A stretch of 13,305 nucleotides of DNA from Gammaproteobacteria bacterium (lineage in GTDB: Bacteria; Pseudomonadota; Gammaproteobacteria; SZUA-229). Below are positions 6,933 to 13,305 of this stretch, piece by piece; within the stretch, counting starts at the first letter, position 1, and each line of letters starts with the position of its first letter. The stretch covers positions 1 through 13,305 of the forward strand of contig WTCC01000093.1 of the NCBI GenBank assembly GCA_013138755.1, written 5' to 3'. The notes under the pieces were generated by a model, which saw nothing but the letters and a program-made list of their open reading frames with translations, was not told where the DNA came from and made no database searches. A program made the position numbers and the translations under genes.

Positions 6933-9470
6933 TTAAGCCTTAACGACTTTGACGGCACACTTCTTATAGTCTGTCTCTTTAGATAACGGGTCAGTCGCAT
7001 CCAGCGTAACCTTGTTGATCAAGCGGCTGGCATCAAACCAGGGAACAAAGATCAGACCTTTAGGCATCTTGTTACGACCGCGTGTTTCAACACGTGCCGT
7101 TATCTCACCACGTCGACTCTGTATGATCGCCGGTAGTCCACGACGCAATCCACGTTCTTTGGCGTCATCAGGGTGCATGAAGATAACGGCATCGGGGAAG
7201 GCGCGATAGAGTTCAGGTACACGACGTGTCATAGAGCCAGAATGCCAGTGTTCCAGAACCCGGCCGGTACATAACCATAGATCAAATTCATTATCGGGGC
7301 TTTCTGCCGCTGGCTCGTAAGGCGCAGTAATGATGTTGGCTCTACCATCGGCTCTGCCATAGAAGCGGATATCTTCACCTGCTTTAACGTATGGGTCATA
7401 GCCTTCACGGTAACGCCACAGAGTTTCTTTGCCGTCTATCACCGGCCAGCGCAGTCCGCGGGTATTGTGATAAACATCAAACGGTGCCAGTTCGTGGCCT
7501 TTCTTAGGGCCTTCAAACTGGAAGCGACGGTATTCTTCGAACAGACCTTTCTGGATATAAAAACCAAAGTCTTCCATTTCGTGATTGCTATATTTATTAC
7601 CGGCACTGTCAGTTACCGTTTCTTCAGGGAACTGATCAACCTGACCGTTTGCGTATAAAACGTCGTATAAAGTTTTACCCCGATATTCAGGCTGTTTGGC
7701 GATCAGATCATCAGGCCACACGTCTTCAACTTTGAAACGTTTGGAGAATTCGACAACCTGCCACATATCTGATTTTGATTCGCCCGGTGCATGAACCTGT
7801 TCACGCCAGAACTGCGTACGGCGCTCAGCATTACCATAAGCGCCTTCTTTTTCAGTCCACATGGCGGTCGGCAATATTAAGTCAGCTGCCATCGCTGTAA
7901 CCGTTGGGTAGGGGTCAGATACAACGATGAAGTTATCAGGGTTTCGGTAACCGGGGAGAGCTTCCTCATTAATATTAGCCGCAGCCTGCATGTTGTTATT
8001 ACACTGTACCCAGTAGGCGTTGAGCTTGCCGTCTTTCAGCATTCGGTTCTGTAGTACTGCGTGGTATCCAGGTTTTCCCGGGATGGTGCCTTCAGGCAGT
8101 TTCCAGATCTTTTCAGCCAGATCACGATGTTCTTTTTTCTTAACCACATAATCGGCAGGCAGACGATGCGAGAAGGTGCCTACTTCACGTGCTGTACCAC
8201 AGGCGGAAGGTTGACCAGTTAATGAGAACGGTCCGTTGCCCGGTTCGGAAATTTTGCCGGTCAATAGATGCACGTTGTACATCAGGCCGTTTGCCCAGAC
8301 GCCGCGTGTATGTTGATTGAATCCCATGGTCCAGAAAGAGGTGATTTTCTTTTTAGGGTCAGCATAAAGTTTTGCTAAGCGTAAAAGTTTTTCTTCAGGT
8401 ACACCAGAGAGTTCAGATGTGTATTCCAGGGTGTAAGGTTCGAGAGATTTAGCATACTCTTCGAACGTAATCTTACTGAGCTTGCCGCCTTTACCGGTTT
8501 TCTTTTTCTCTAGTGGATGCTCAGGACGTAAGCCGTAACCTATGTCTGTCGGTGTTTTGTTGAAGTTAACGTGTTTGCTGATAAAGTCTTTACTGTAGGC
8601 TTTATTCTGTACGATGTAGTTAGCGATATAGTTCAGGATAGCCAGATCGGTCTGTGGAGTGAATATCATGTTGTTATCACCCAGATCAAAGCAGCGATGC
8701 TCGAAAGTGGATAATACATGCACTTCACTGCCTTCTTTGGTGAGACGGGTATCAGTTAAACGTGACCATAAGATGGGGTGCATCTCAGCCATGTTTGAAC
8801 CCCACAAGACGAAAGCATCGGCGTGCTCCAGGTCATCGTAACAACCCATCGGTTCATCAGCACCGAAGGCACGGATAAAACCACCGACGGCAGACGCCAT
8901 GCAGTGACGTGCGTTGGGATCAATATTGTTTGAACGGAAGCCTGCCTTGTATAGTTTGGAGGCAGCGTAACCTTCCCAGACGGTCCATTGACCTGAACCG
9001 AACATGCCAACAGTAGAAACGATCTCTTCTGGTTTTTTACCTTTGTTTACTTCTTTATCATGTTTTAGGGCGGCTTTAAATTTCTCTTCCATTACGTCAA
9101 AAGCTTTGTCCCAGCTGACTGCAGTAAATTCACCTTCTTTATCGTACTCTCCGTTTCTCATGCGCAGTAATGGTTGCGTTAGACGGTCTTTACCGTACAT
9201 GATCTTGGAAAGGAAATAACCTTTGATGCAATTTAAACCGCGGTTAACCGGTGCATCCGGATCGCCCTGTGTCGCTACGACACGACCATTTTTGGTGCCG
9301 ACCAGTACGCTGCAGCCTGTACCACAGAAACGGCAGGGTGCTTTATCCCATCGAATATCATCTTTCGTTTTTGCTAAAGCCTCTTTGACTCCGGGTATAG
9401 TGATACCCGCTGCGGTGGCGGTTGCTGCAATAGCATTTGTTTTAATGAAATCTCTGCGTGTTAGTTTCAT
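6933..9470 (-). CDS. napA: Periplasmic nitrate reductase catalytic subunit
   Basis: NapA reduces nitrate to nitrite in the periplasm at a molybdenum bis(molybdopterin guanine dinucleotide) site. The 845-residue protein opens with a Tat signal (TRRDFIK at 4-10, hydrophobic to 25, likely cleaved after ALA at 33). The [4Fe-4S] cluster ligands are C46-x2-C49-x3-C53-x27-C81, and the Mo ligand is C190 in [12 protein letters not shown]. Near the C-terminus [16 protein letters not shown] is the typical cofactor-binding stretch. I chose the ATG at 9470, with AGGAGG 7 nt upstream and the signal beginning at once. An in-frame ATG at 9551 would add 27 residues in front of the Tat motif and overlap napD, so I reject it. 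Length fits the family (828 in E. coli). It is 70 bp after napD. Cofactor insertion and export depend on NapD and on the Moco pathway. Confidence 0.98.
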   Translation of the reverse strand: MKLTRRDFIKTNAIAATATAAGITIPGVKEALAKTKDDIRWDKAPCRFCGTGCSVLVGTKNGRVVATQGDPDAPVNRGLNCIKGYFLSKIMYGKDRLTQPLLRMRNGEYDKEGEFTAVSWDKAFDVMEEKFKAALKHDKEVNKGKKPEEIVSTVGMFGSGQWTVWEGYAASKLYKAGFRSNNIDPNARHCMASAVGGFIRAFGADEPMGCYDDLEHADAFVLWGSNMAEMHPILWSRLTDTRLTKEGSEVHVLSTFEHRCFDLGDNNMIFTPQTDLAILNYIANYIVQNKAYSKDFISKHVNFNKTPTDIGYGLRPEHPLEKKKTGKGGKLSKITFEEYAKSLEPYTLEYTSELSGVPEEKLLRLAKLYADPKKKITSFWTMGFNQHTRGVWANGLMYNVHLLTGKISEPGNGPFSLTGQPSACGTAREVGTFSHRLPADYVVKKKEHRDLAEKIWKLPEGTIPGKPGYHAVLQNRMLKDGKLNAYWVQCNNNMQAAANINEEALPGYRNPDNFIVVSDPYPTVTAMAADLILPTAMWTEKEGAYGNAERRTQFWREQVHAPGESKSDMWQVVEFSKRFKVEDVWPDDLIAKQPEYRGKTLYDVLYANGQVDQFPEETVTDSAGNKYSNHEMEDFGFYIQKGLFEEYRRFQFEGPKKGHELAPFDVYHNTRGLRWPVIDGKETLWRYREGYDPYVKAGEDIRFYGRADGRANIITAPYEPAAESPDNEFDLWLCTGRVLEHWHSGSMTRRVPELYRAFPDAVIFMHPDDAKERGLRRGLPAIIQSRRGEITARVETRGRNKMPKGLIFVPWFDASRLINKVTLDATDPLSKETDYKKCAVKVVKA

Positions 9471-9474
9471 TACT

Positions 9475-9486
9475 CGGCCTCCTAAT
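9475..9486 (-). promoter_or_regulatory. Strong ribosome binding site that decides the napA start
   Basis: On the minus strand TTAGGAGG (about 9478-9485) precedes ATG at 9470 by 7 nt, a near-consensus Shine-Dalgarno sequence. It lies inside the longer in-frame reading frame that begins at 9551, and so argues for the shorter NapA. It also suits a subunit made in larger amounts than its chaperone NapD. Confidence 0.85.
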
Positions 9487-9540
9487 GACCTGTATTTATC
9501 TTTTATTTGTTTGATGCTTGTTATGTTCTGTGTATCAGGC

Positions 9541-9771
9541 TTACTCTTCAAACTGGTGGTAGATCATAGCGGCGGACAATACGCCAGGCACATCCTGTAT
9601 TTCTACAAGAGTGTCAGAGACTCTGCCAGCGCTAGCTTGTTCCACTGTTATTACGATGCGACCATCTTCATTATTACCATGCACTTCGACGCCATTCATC
9701 GTGGCTAGAATTTTTTCGATCGATACAATTTCTTTTGGATATGCTTTGACGAGAACACCGCTGATATTCAT
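9541..9771 (-). CDS. napD: NapA signal-peptide-binding chaperone
   Basis: NapD is a small cytoplasmic chaperone that binds the Tat signal peptide of NapA and holds back export until the molybdenum cofactor is in place. The 76-residue sequence has the NapD pattern. It opens with [20 protein letters not shown], then GVEVHG, a variable turn, and RIVITVE, and ends in a second helix region with [17 protein letters not shown], which matches the family's 'i..lpGVlsa.lvYh..e'. It is shorter than E. coli NapD (87). AGGG lies 7 nt before the ATG. The gene begins 4 nt after napF stops and ends 70 bp before the chosen napA start. Confidence 0.93.
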   Translation of the reverse strand: MNISGVLVKAYPKEIVSIEKILATMNGVEVHGNNEDGRIVITVEQASAGRVSDTLVEIQDVPGVLSAAMIYHQFEE

Positions 9772-9775
9772 GGTT

Positions 9776-10276
9776 TTACCCTGTTATGGTTGAGTTCATT
9801 GAAATGGCTTGTACTGGGCATACGGAGAAACAGGCACCGCATCCAGAGCAACCATCTGTGTCTAATACTGGAATAGATATACCGCCTAAACGTGGGGGCA
9901 TTTTTATGGCCCTATCATCACAGGGGTCGTAGCAACTGCGACATTCCACACCTTGAAAAGTGATACAGACATCTTCATTAATGGAAGCTTTGATTGACCA
10001 CGGCGTTTTCTTATCTGTTTTGTTCAATGCATGGGGTTCACATATATCAACGCATTGTTCGCAAAATATACATTCACCAGAAGAAAAATCGACAATAGGA
10101 AACTGTCCGCGACCTTGTTTGATGATATGTGTAGGGCATCGTGAAATGCATTTATCACAGTGTGTGCAAGTTTCCAAGAATAGCGCCTCATCTATCGCCC
10201 AAGGTGGACGAAGAGGTATTTCCTTTCCCTTGAAATCACCCCGAAGAAATTGCATTCTGCTAACTTGCGCACCCAT
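9776..10276 (-). CDS. napF: Ferredoxin-type accessory protein NapF
   Basis: NapF is a cytoplasmic iron-sulphur protein that interacts with NapA before export and is thought to help its maturation. With the ATG at 10276 the product is 166 residues, close to E. coli NapF (164), and it has the family's N-terminal arrangement SRMQFLRG...RPPWAIDE. Three ferredoxin motifs can be seen: C37/C40/C43/C47, C69/C72/C75/C79 and C143/C146/C149/C153. A fourth set, C104/C112/C115/C119, has the same spacing as the third set in NapG. An in-frame ATG at 10366 would add 30 basic residues with no family likeness, and it would put the FNR-like site and -10 element inside or against the gene, so I reject it. GGA lies 8 nt before the chosen start. 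napF is the first gene of the operon. Confidence 0.93.
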   Translation of the reverse strand: MGAQVSRMQFLRGDFKGKEIPLRPPWAIDEALFLETCTHCDKCISRCPTHIIKQGRGQFPIVDFSSGECIFCEQCVDICEPHALNKTDKKTPWSIKASINEDVCITFQGVECRSCYDPCDDRAIKMPPRLGGISIPVLDTDGCSGCGACFSVCPVQAISMNSTITG

Positions 10277-10303
10277 ATTCAGATTCCGATAAGCTAATCT
10301 TTT

Positions 10304-10317
10304 TTGACAATGATTAA
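10304..10317. promoter_or_regulatory. Second FNR/ANR-like site in the napF leader
   Basis: TTGACAATGATTAA fits the TTGAT-N4-ATCAA consensus at 8 of 10 positions. Its centre is 34 bp before the napF ATG and about 25 bp downstream of the inferred transcription start. A bound regulator there would repress and not activate, or the match may be chance in AT-rich DNA. Confidence 0.3.
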
Positions 10318-10341
10318 TTGTCTTAATACCTTCGCGTAGTG

Positions 10342-10347
10342 AGTATA
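10342..10347 (-). promoter_or_regulatory. -10 element of the nap promoter
   Basis: TATACT on the minus strand fits the sigma-70 -10 consensus TATAAT at 5 of 6 positions. It implies transcription starting near 10335, about 58 nt before napF. There is no good -35 element at the right distance, as expected where an FNR-type activator replaces it. Confidence 0.6.
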
Positions 10348-10368
10348 TTAGTCTGAAAGATGTCATCT

Positions 10369-10382
10369 ATGACTTATGTCAA
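10369..10382 (-). promoter_or_regulatory. FNR/ANR-type activator site of the nap operon
   Basis: The minus strand reads TTGAC-ATAA-GTCAT, a palindrome with TGAC/GTCA arms, matching the FNR/ANR consensus TTGAT-N4-ATCAA at 7 of 10 positions. Its centre (10375.5) is about 41 bp from the start implied by the TATACT box, the class II activator position. Anaerobic activation of nap would follow. DNR-type nitric oxide sensors recognise nearly the same sequence and cannot be told apart here. Confidence 0.62.
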
Positions 10383-10584
10383 TTAACGTTATAGTATGTG
10401 TGGATATTCAGTGTTTTTAACAGCCCGCATAGTTAGGTGTATTTAATAAATAGGGAGATTACTGTTTTGCATAAAGAGTTTTTGCTGTCTTAATAGTCTA
10501 AACTCATATTCTTAATCTCAGATGGCTCTGTTGTAATATCGGCGCATCAGTAAACTATTTTTAATCGAATCAAACAGGAAAGTC
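10383..10584. other. Divergent intergenic region between nap and the DHH gene
   Basis: About 200 bp of AT-rich DNA with stops in all frames. It should hold the rest of the nap control region and the plus-strand promoter of the DHH gene. A weak TTGTAA (10531-10536) and TATTTT (10556-10561) pair is 19 bp apart, too wide to call. I looked for paired NarL/NarP heptamers and found none that was convincing. Confidence 0.4.
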
Positions 10585-11538
10585 ATGGCAATAATCGATG
10601 TTTTTAATGGTGATGCAGACGGTATCTGTGCATTACATCAACTGCGGTTAGCTAACCCCGTATCAAGCACATTGGTAACTGGTGTGAAGCGTGATATCGC
10701 ACTCGTCAAACAAGTTCAAGCCGAGGCTGGCGATGAGGTTACTGTGCTCGATATATCACTGGATAAGAATCGCGATGAACTGGTGCGAGTATTAGAGTCG
10801 GGAGCGTATGTAACGTATTTTGACCATCATTTTTCGGGCGATATACCAGAACACGATAATCTTAAGACCAATATCGATACTGATGCTAATGTCTGTACCA
10901 GTCTGCTGGTTAATGCATCGCTAAATAGTCAATTTTTACCCTGGGCTGTCACCGCAGCGTATGGTGATAATTTATTTGGCTCAGCAGAAGAGGCCGCTAA
11001 ACCATTGGGGTTATCTAGCGATCAGCTTGAGCAACTGAAAGAGTTAGGCACCTGTATCAATTACAATGGTTATGGCGCTACACTGGATGATTTAATCTAT
11101 ACGCCCATTGAACTGTACGAGTTAATTAAACCTTATGCTGACCCGTTCGATTTTATTAATAATGAGGCCGGTTACCAGCGTTTACGCGACGGTTATTACG
11201 ATGATGTGAAGCAGGCAGAACAGATAGCCGCTGAACACCTTAGTGATAGTCATGCCTTATTTATCTTACCGAATGAAAAATGGGCAAGACGAGTGAGTGG
11301 CGTGTTTGCAAACTCACTCGCACAGAAATTTCCTGCTCGGGCGCATGCGATGCTTACCGAACAGTCAGATGGTGCATATTTGGTTAGCGTGCGGGCGCCA
11401 TTAGAAAACAAGACCGGTGCTGACGATCTATGCCGACAATTCGCAACTGGCGGTGGGCGTAAGGCTGCAGCTGGAATCAATAAATTACCAGCTGATCAAA
11501 TGCAGGTATTTAAAGACGCTTTTACACAGGCGTTTTAG
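10585..11538 (+). CDS. DHH/DHHA1 family phosphoesterase
   Basis: A 317-residue soluble protein with the domain order of the DHH phosphoesterase superfamily, whose members (RecJ, NrnA, c-di-AMP phosphodiesterases, inorganic pyrophosphatases) cleave phosphodiester or phosphoanhydride bonds with two Mn ions. Visible motifs are NGDADGIC at 8-15 (motif I, metal Asp), D56 in VLDIS (motif II), FDHH at 79-82 (motif III) and the substrate-binding GGGRKAAAG at 289-297 in the C-terminal DHHA1 domain. The metal-binding motifs look complete, so activity is expected. It is too short for RecJ and nearer NrnA in size. A nanoRNase or oligonucleotide hydrolase is the closest guess, but the substrate is not shown. 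AGGA lies 6 nt before the ATG. It diverges from nap and is followed by a hairpin, so it may be a single-gene unit. Confidence 0.87.
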   Translation: MAIIDVFNGDADGICALHQLRLANPVSSTLVTGVKRDIALVKQVQAEAGDEVTVLDISLDKNRDELVRVLESGAYVTYFDHHFSGDIPEHDNLKTNIDTDANVCTSLLVNASLNSQFLPWAVTAAYGDNLFGSAEEAAKPLGLSSDQLEQLKELGTCINYNGYGATLDDLIYTPIELYELIKPYADPFDFINNEAGYQRLRDGYYDDVKQAEQIAAEHLSDSHALFILPNEKWARRVSGVFANSLAQKFPARAHAMLTEQSDGAYLVSVRAPLENKTGADDLCRQFATGGGRKAAAGINKLPADQMQVFKDAFTQAF

Positions 11539-11545
11539 TTTTCCT

Positions 11546-11577
11546 TATATGAGAGCTTTGTATAAAGCTCTCATATA
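11546..11577 (+). terminator. Hairpin behind the DHH gene
   Basis: TATATGAGAGCTTT (11546-11559) and its exact inverse (11564-11577) make a 14-bp stem with a 4-nt loop, 7 bp after the stop codon. The placement is right for a terminator but what follows is GTTATTAATG, a poor U-tract. It may work as a weak or bidirectional terminator or as a 3' end stabiliser. Confidence 0.6.
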
Positions 11578-11666
11578 GTTATTAATGGGGATGAAAAGGA
11601 TCGATAACTTGTATTACTATTAACCTGTCTAGAAGTAATTAATATAAGTAAAAAGAGTAGCTACAT

Positions 11667-12185
11667 ATGTCTGATAATAACTGGGTACCAATTAAGATAG
11701 CGATTTTGACTGTCTCTGACAGCCGTACAGAGGCGGATGATACGTCGGGTAAGGCTTTGGTTGAACGGCTAACCGAAGCTGGTCATAAGCTTGCGGAGAA
11801 GCTTATTCTACCGGATGATAAATACAAAATTCGCGCAGCGGTATCTCGCTGGATAGCAGATGAGAATGTCGATGTGGTCATCAGTACGGGTGGTACAGGC
11901 CTCACGGGAAGAGATATTACACCAGAGGCGGTTACGCCTTTATTCGATAAAGAGATCGAAGGTGTGGGTGAGTTATTCCGCTGGGTTTCATACCAGGAAA
12001 TCGGTACCTCAACAATCGCCTCACGTTGTATCGGCGGCCTGGCAAACGGTACCTTTATTTTCTGTCTACCGGGTTCTACAGGTGCTTGTAGGACAGGTTG
12101 GGATAAGGTTATATCACCTCAGCTTGATTGTAATACAAAGCCCTGCAATATCGTTGCACTAATGCAGAGACTATTAGAAACATAA
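11667..12185 (+). CDS. moaB: Molybdenum cofactor biosynthesis protein B
   Basis: MoaB belongs to the MogA/MoaB molybdopterin-binding fold. In organisms lacking MogA, proteins of this fold adenylate molybdopterin before metal insertion by MoeA. In E. coli MoaB is present but its role is not settled. The 172-residue protein has ILTVSDSRTEADDTSG at 13-28, STGGTGLTGRDITPEA at 73-88 with the TGGTG molybdopterin-binding loop, and LPGSTGACRTGWDKVISPQLD at 134-154, the MoaB-type signature (PGS...CRTaW...iiaPQLD). That last motif favours MoaB over MogA. Length fits E. coli MoaB (170). GAG lies 9 nt before the ATG. It is followed after 156 bp by moeA on the same strand, with a long palindromic repeat between them. 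Confidence 0.94.
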   Translation: MSDNNWVPIKIAILTVSDSRTEADDTSGKALVERLTEAGHKLAEKLILPDDKYKIRAAVSRWIADENVDVVISTGGTGLTGRDITPEAVTPLFDKEIEGVGELFRWVSYQEIGTSTIASRCIGGLANGTFIFCLPGSTGACRTGWDKVISPQLDCNTKPCNIVALMQRLLET

Positions 12186-12198
12186 ATAGCCTAACTTT

Positions 12199-12292
12199 AC
12201 TGTCATCCTGAGCGCCAGTGAAGGATCTTATACACCGATACATGCAGGTCACACTGGCCTTAAGATCCTTCACTGGCGTTCAGGATGACAGT
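12199..12292. repeat. 94-bp long-hairpin palindromic intergenic repeat
   Basis: The arms 12199-12230 and 12261-12292 are 32-nt inverted copies with one difference, which is a G-U pair in RNA, around a 30-nt loop. Each arm contains CATCCTGAGCG...GAAGGATC and is itself flanked by a short ATCCT/AGGAT inversion. Palindromes of this 'CATCCTGAGCG..AAGGATC' type recur between genes in many bacterial genomes, so this is probably one copy of a dispersed REP-like or MITE-like family. On the plus strand a GATTTTT run follows at about 12296-12302, so the folded RNA could end or slow transcription between moaB and moeA. No transposase or clear target duplication is visible. Confidence 0.8.
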
Positions 12293-12341
12293 TATGATTT
12301 TTCGGATATATCCTTAATTTAAATTAAAGTAAGTGATTAGA

Positions 12342-13305
12342 ATGAATACTCAAAACAAAATACTGACTGACTGCTGTGCTTCACCGGGGTTGATATCTGT
12401 TGATCAGGCGATAGATAAAATTCTTTCTCAGGCAGTATCTGTCAAAGAAGTTGAAAATGTTGAGATTCTTGATGCTCTGAATAGAGTTCTCGCTGAAGAC
12501 CTACATTCGACAATCGATGTTCCTGGGTACGATAACAGTGCGATGGATGGCTATGCGGTGAACAGTGAGGATTGTTTGACCTCAGGTAATGAATTGCCAG
12601 TTAGTCAACGTATTGCTGCAGGACAGGTCGGCGAAAAGTTGGAGCCGGGAACGGCAGCACGAATATTTACTGGCGCACCGATACCAGCTGGTGCAGATGC
12701 GGTTGTCATGCAGGAGATGTGTCAACAGATTGACGATAAGGTTGTTATAAACGCGGTGGTCGAAGCAGGTTGCAATGTTAGACAAGCTGGTGAAGACATC
12801 AAGCGTGACAGTATCGTTTTGTCTGCGGGGAGTCGTCTGCGTCCTCAGGAATTGGGTTTGCTGGCTTCGGTTGGTCTGGCTGAATTTAACGTTAAAAGAC
12901 GTTTAAAAGTCGCCACGTTTTTTACCGGTGATGAGTTAGTGACTCCGGGTCAATCGTTAGCACCGGGGCAAATTTATAATTCAAATCGTTATACATTGTG
13001 TGGGTTGCTGCAGACAATGGATTGTGAAATTATTGATCTGGGTATTGTGCCTGATACTTTGGAAGCGACCGTTAATATTTTGGAACAAGCAGCTTCTGTT
13101 GCAGATCTGGTCGTGACCAGTGGTGGCGTTTCTGTTGGGGAAGAGGATTATGTTCGTATCGCGCTAGAGCAGCTAGGTGAGTTATCCATGTGGCGAATTG
13201 CGATGAAACCTGGGAAGCCAGTGGCATTCGGTCGAGTTGGCAAGGCTTTGTTTATGGGCTTGCCGGGCAATCCGGTTTCAGTCTTTGTAACCTTTTTAGT
13301 GTTTG
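12342..13305 (+). CDS. moeA: Molybdopterin molybdenumtransferase, cut by the window edge
   Basis: MoeA inserts molybdate into (adenylated) molybdopterin to give active Mo cofactor. The visible 321 codons have no stop and run off the right edge. About 90 residues, mostly domain IV, should lie beyond it (E. coli MoeA is 411). Seen are VPGYDNSAMDGYAV at 60-73, IFTGAPIPAGADAVVMQE at 108-125, FFTGDELV at 193-200, the MogA-like molybdopterin loop TSGGVSVGEEDY at 259-270, MKPGKPVAFG at 288-297 and GLPGNPVS at 306-313, all hallmarks of MoeA. The ATG at 12342 has only a weak upstream AAGTGA for a ribosome binding site. The N-terminus is about ten residues longer than usual before the conserved part. 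It probably forms a unit with moaB, modulated by the palindromic repeat between them. Confidence 0.96.
   Translation, partial: MNTQNKILTDCCASPGLISVDQAIDKILSQAVSVKEVENVEILDALNRVLAEDLHSTIDVPGYDNSAMDGYAVNSEDCLTSGNELPVSQRIAAGQVGEKLEPGTAARIFTGAPIPAGADAVVMQEMCQQIDDKVVINAVVEAGCNVRQAGEDIKRDSIVLSAGSRLRPQELGLLASVGLAEFNVKRRLKVATFFTGDELVTPGQSLAPGQIYNSNRYTLCGLLQTMDCEIIDLGIVPDTLEATVNILEQAASVADLVVTSGGVSVGEEDYVRIALEQLGELSMWRIAMKPGKPVAFGRVGKALFMGLPGNPVSVFVTFLVF

Noticed and set aside
9223..9708. Plus-strand open frame of 161 codons across napA and napD
   Set aside because: It is antisense to two recognised genes and crosses their gap only by chance lack of stops.
10277..10366. Extra 30 N-terminal residues of NapF from the ATG at 10366
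   Set aside because: There is no ribosome binding site, no likeness to NapF proteins, and the region contains the -10 element and lies next to the FNR-like site. The shorter start gives the normal length.
10341..10440. Possible NarL/NarP heptamers upstream of napF
   Set aside because: Single partial matches to TACYYMT occur, but no 7-2-7 inverted pair with good agreement was found.
12199..12292. Palindrome read as a CRISPR repeat or as an insertion sequence end
   Set aside because: There is only one inverted pair, no spacer-repeat periodicity, and no transposase or open frame between the arms.

Overview
The window reads as ordinary chromosome of a respiring gammaproteobacterium of moderate, slightly AT-leaning base composition. 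That assignment rests on the nap gene order (napF-D-A-G-H-B-C, the order known from enteric bacteria), on the E. coli-like lengths of NapF, NapA and MoaB, and on an FNR/ANR-type promoter. No genus can be named from the sequence alone. The window appears to be vertically inherited metabolic DNA. I saw no transposase, integrase, phage gene, CRISPR array, tRNA or rRNA.

Layout. The left third (about 100-2744, all minus strand) holds an APC-family amino acid permease, a small exported nuclease-fold protein whose catalytic residues look lost, and a TSUP-family anion exporter. Next comes moaA (2769-3773, minus), the first enzyme of molybdenum cofactor (Moco) synthesis. The centre (3904-10276, minus) is a complete periplasmic nitrate reductase operon. 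Within it napG/napH and napH/napB overlap by 4 nt (ATGA) and napF/napD are 4 nt apart. Divergent from napF, on the plus strand, are a DHH/DHHA1 phosphoesterase (10585-11538), moaB (11667-12185) and a moeA cut off by the right edge (12342 onward).

How it works together. NapA is the Tat-exported Mo-bisMGD/[4Fe-4S] catalytic subunit. NapB is its dihaem partner and NapC the membrane tetrahaem quinol dehydrogenase. NapG and NapH form a second iron-sulphur quinol-oxidising branch. NapD is the NapA-specific chaperone and NapF a cytoplasmic iron-sulphur accessory protein. MoaA, MoaB and MoeA belong to the pathway that makes the cofactor NapA needs, so the locus joins a Mo enzyme to part of its cofactor supply. 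moaC, moaD, moaE and the Mo-bisMGD genes are not in the window.

Regulation. A 14-bp FNR/ANR-like palindrome (10369-10382) lies about 41 bp upstream of the transcription start implied by a TATACT -10 element (10342-10347). This matches a class II FNR promoter and places the NapF start at 10276 rather than at the longer in-frame ATG at 10366. NapA likewise is best started at 10470 minus 1000, that is 9470, directly behind an AGGAGG ribosome binding site and at its Tat signal, not at the longer in-frame ATG at 9551.

Non-coding structure includes a 94-bp long-hairpin palindromic repeat between moaB and moeA, hairpins behind napC and behind the DHH gene, and three 13-nt-spaced copies of AAATCATT in the napC ribosome-binding region. 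I found no convincing novel system. The most useful second looks are the napF promoter, the degenerate nuclease-like protein, the moaB-moeA repeat and the DHH gene next to nap.
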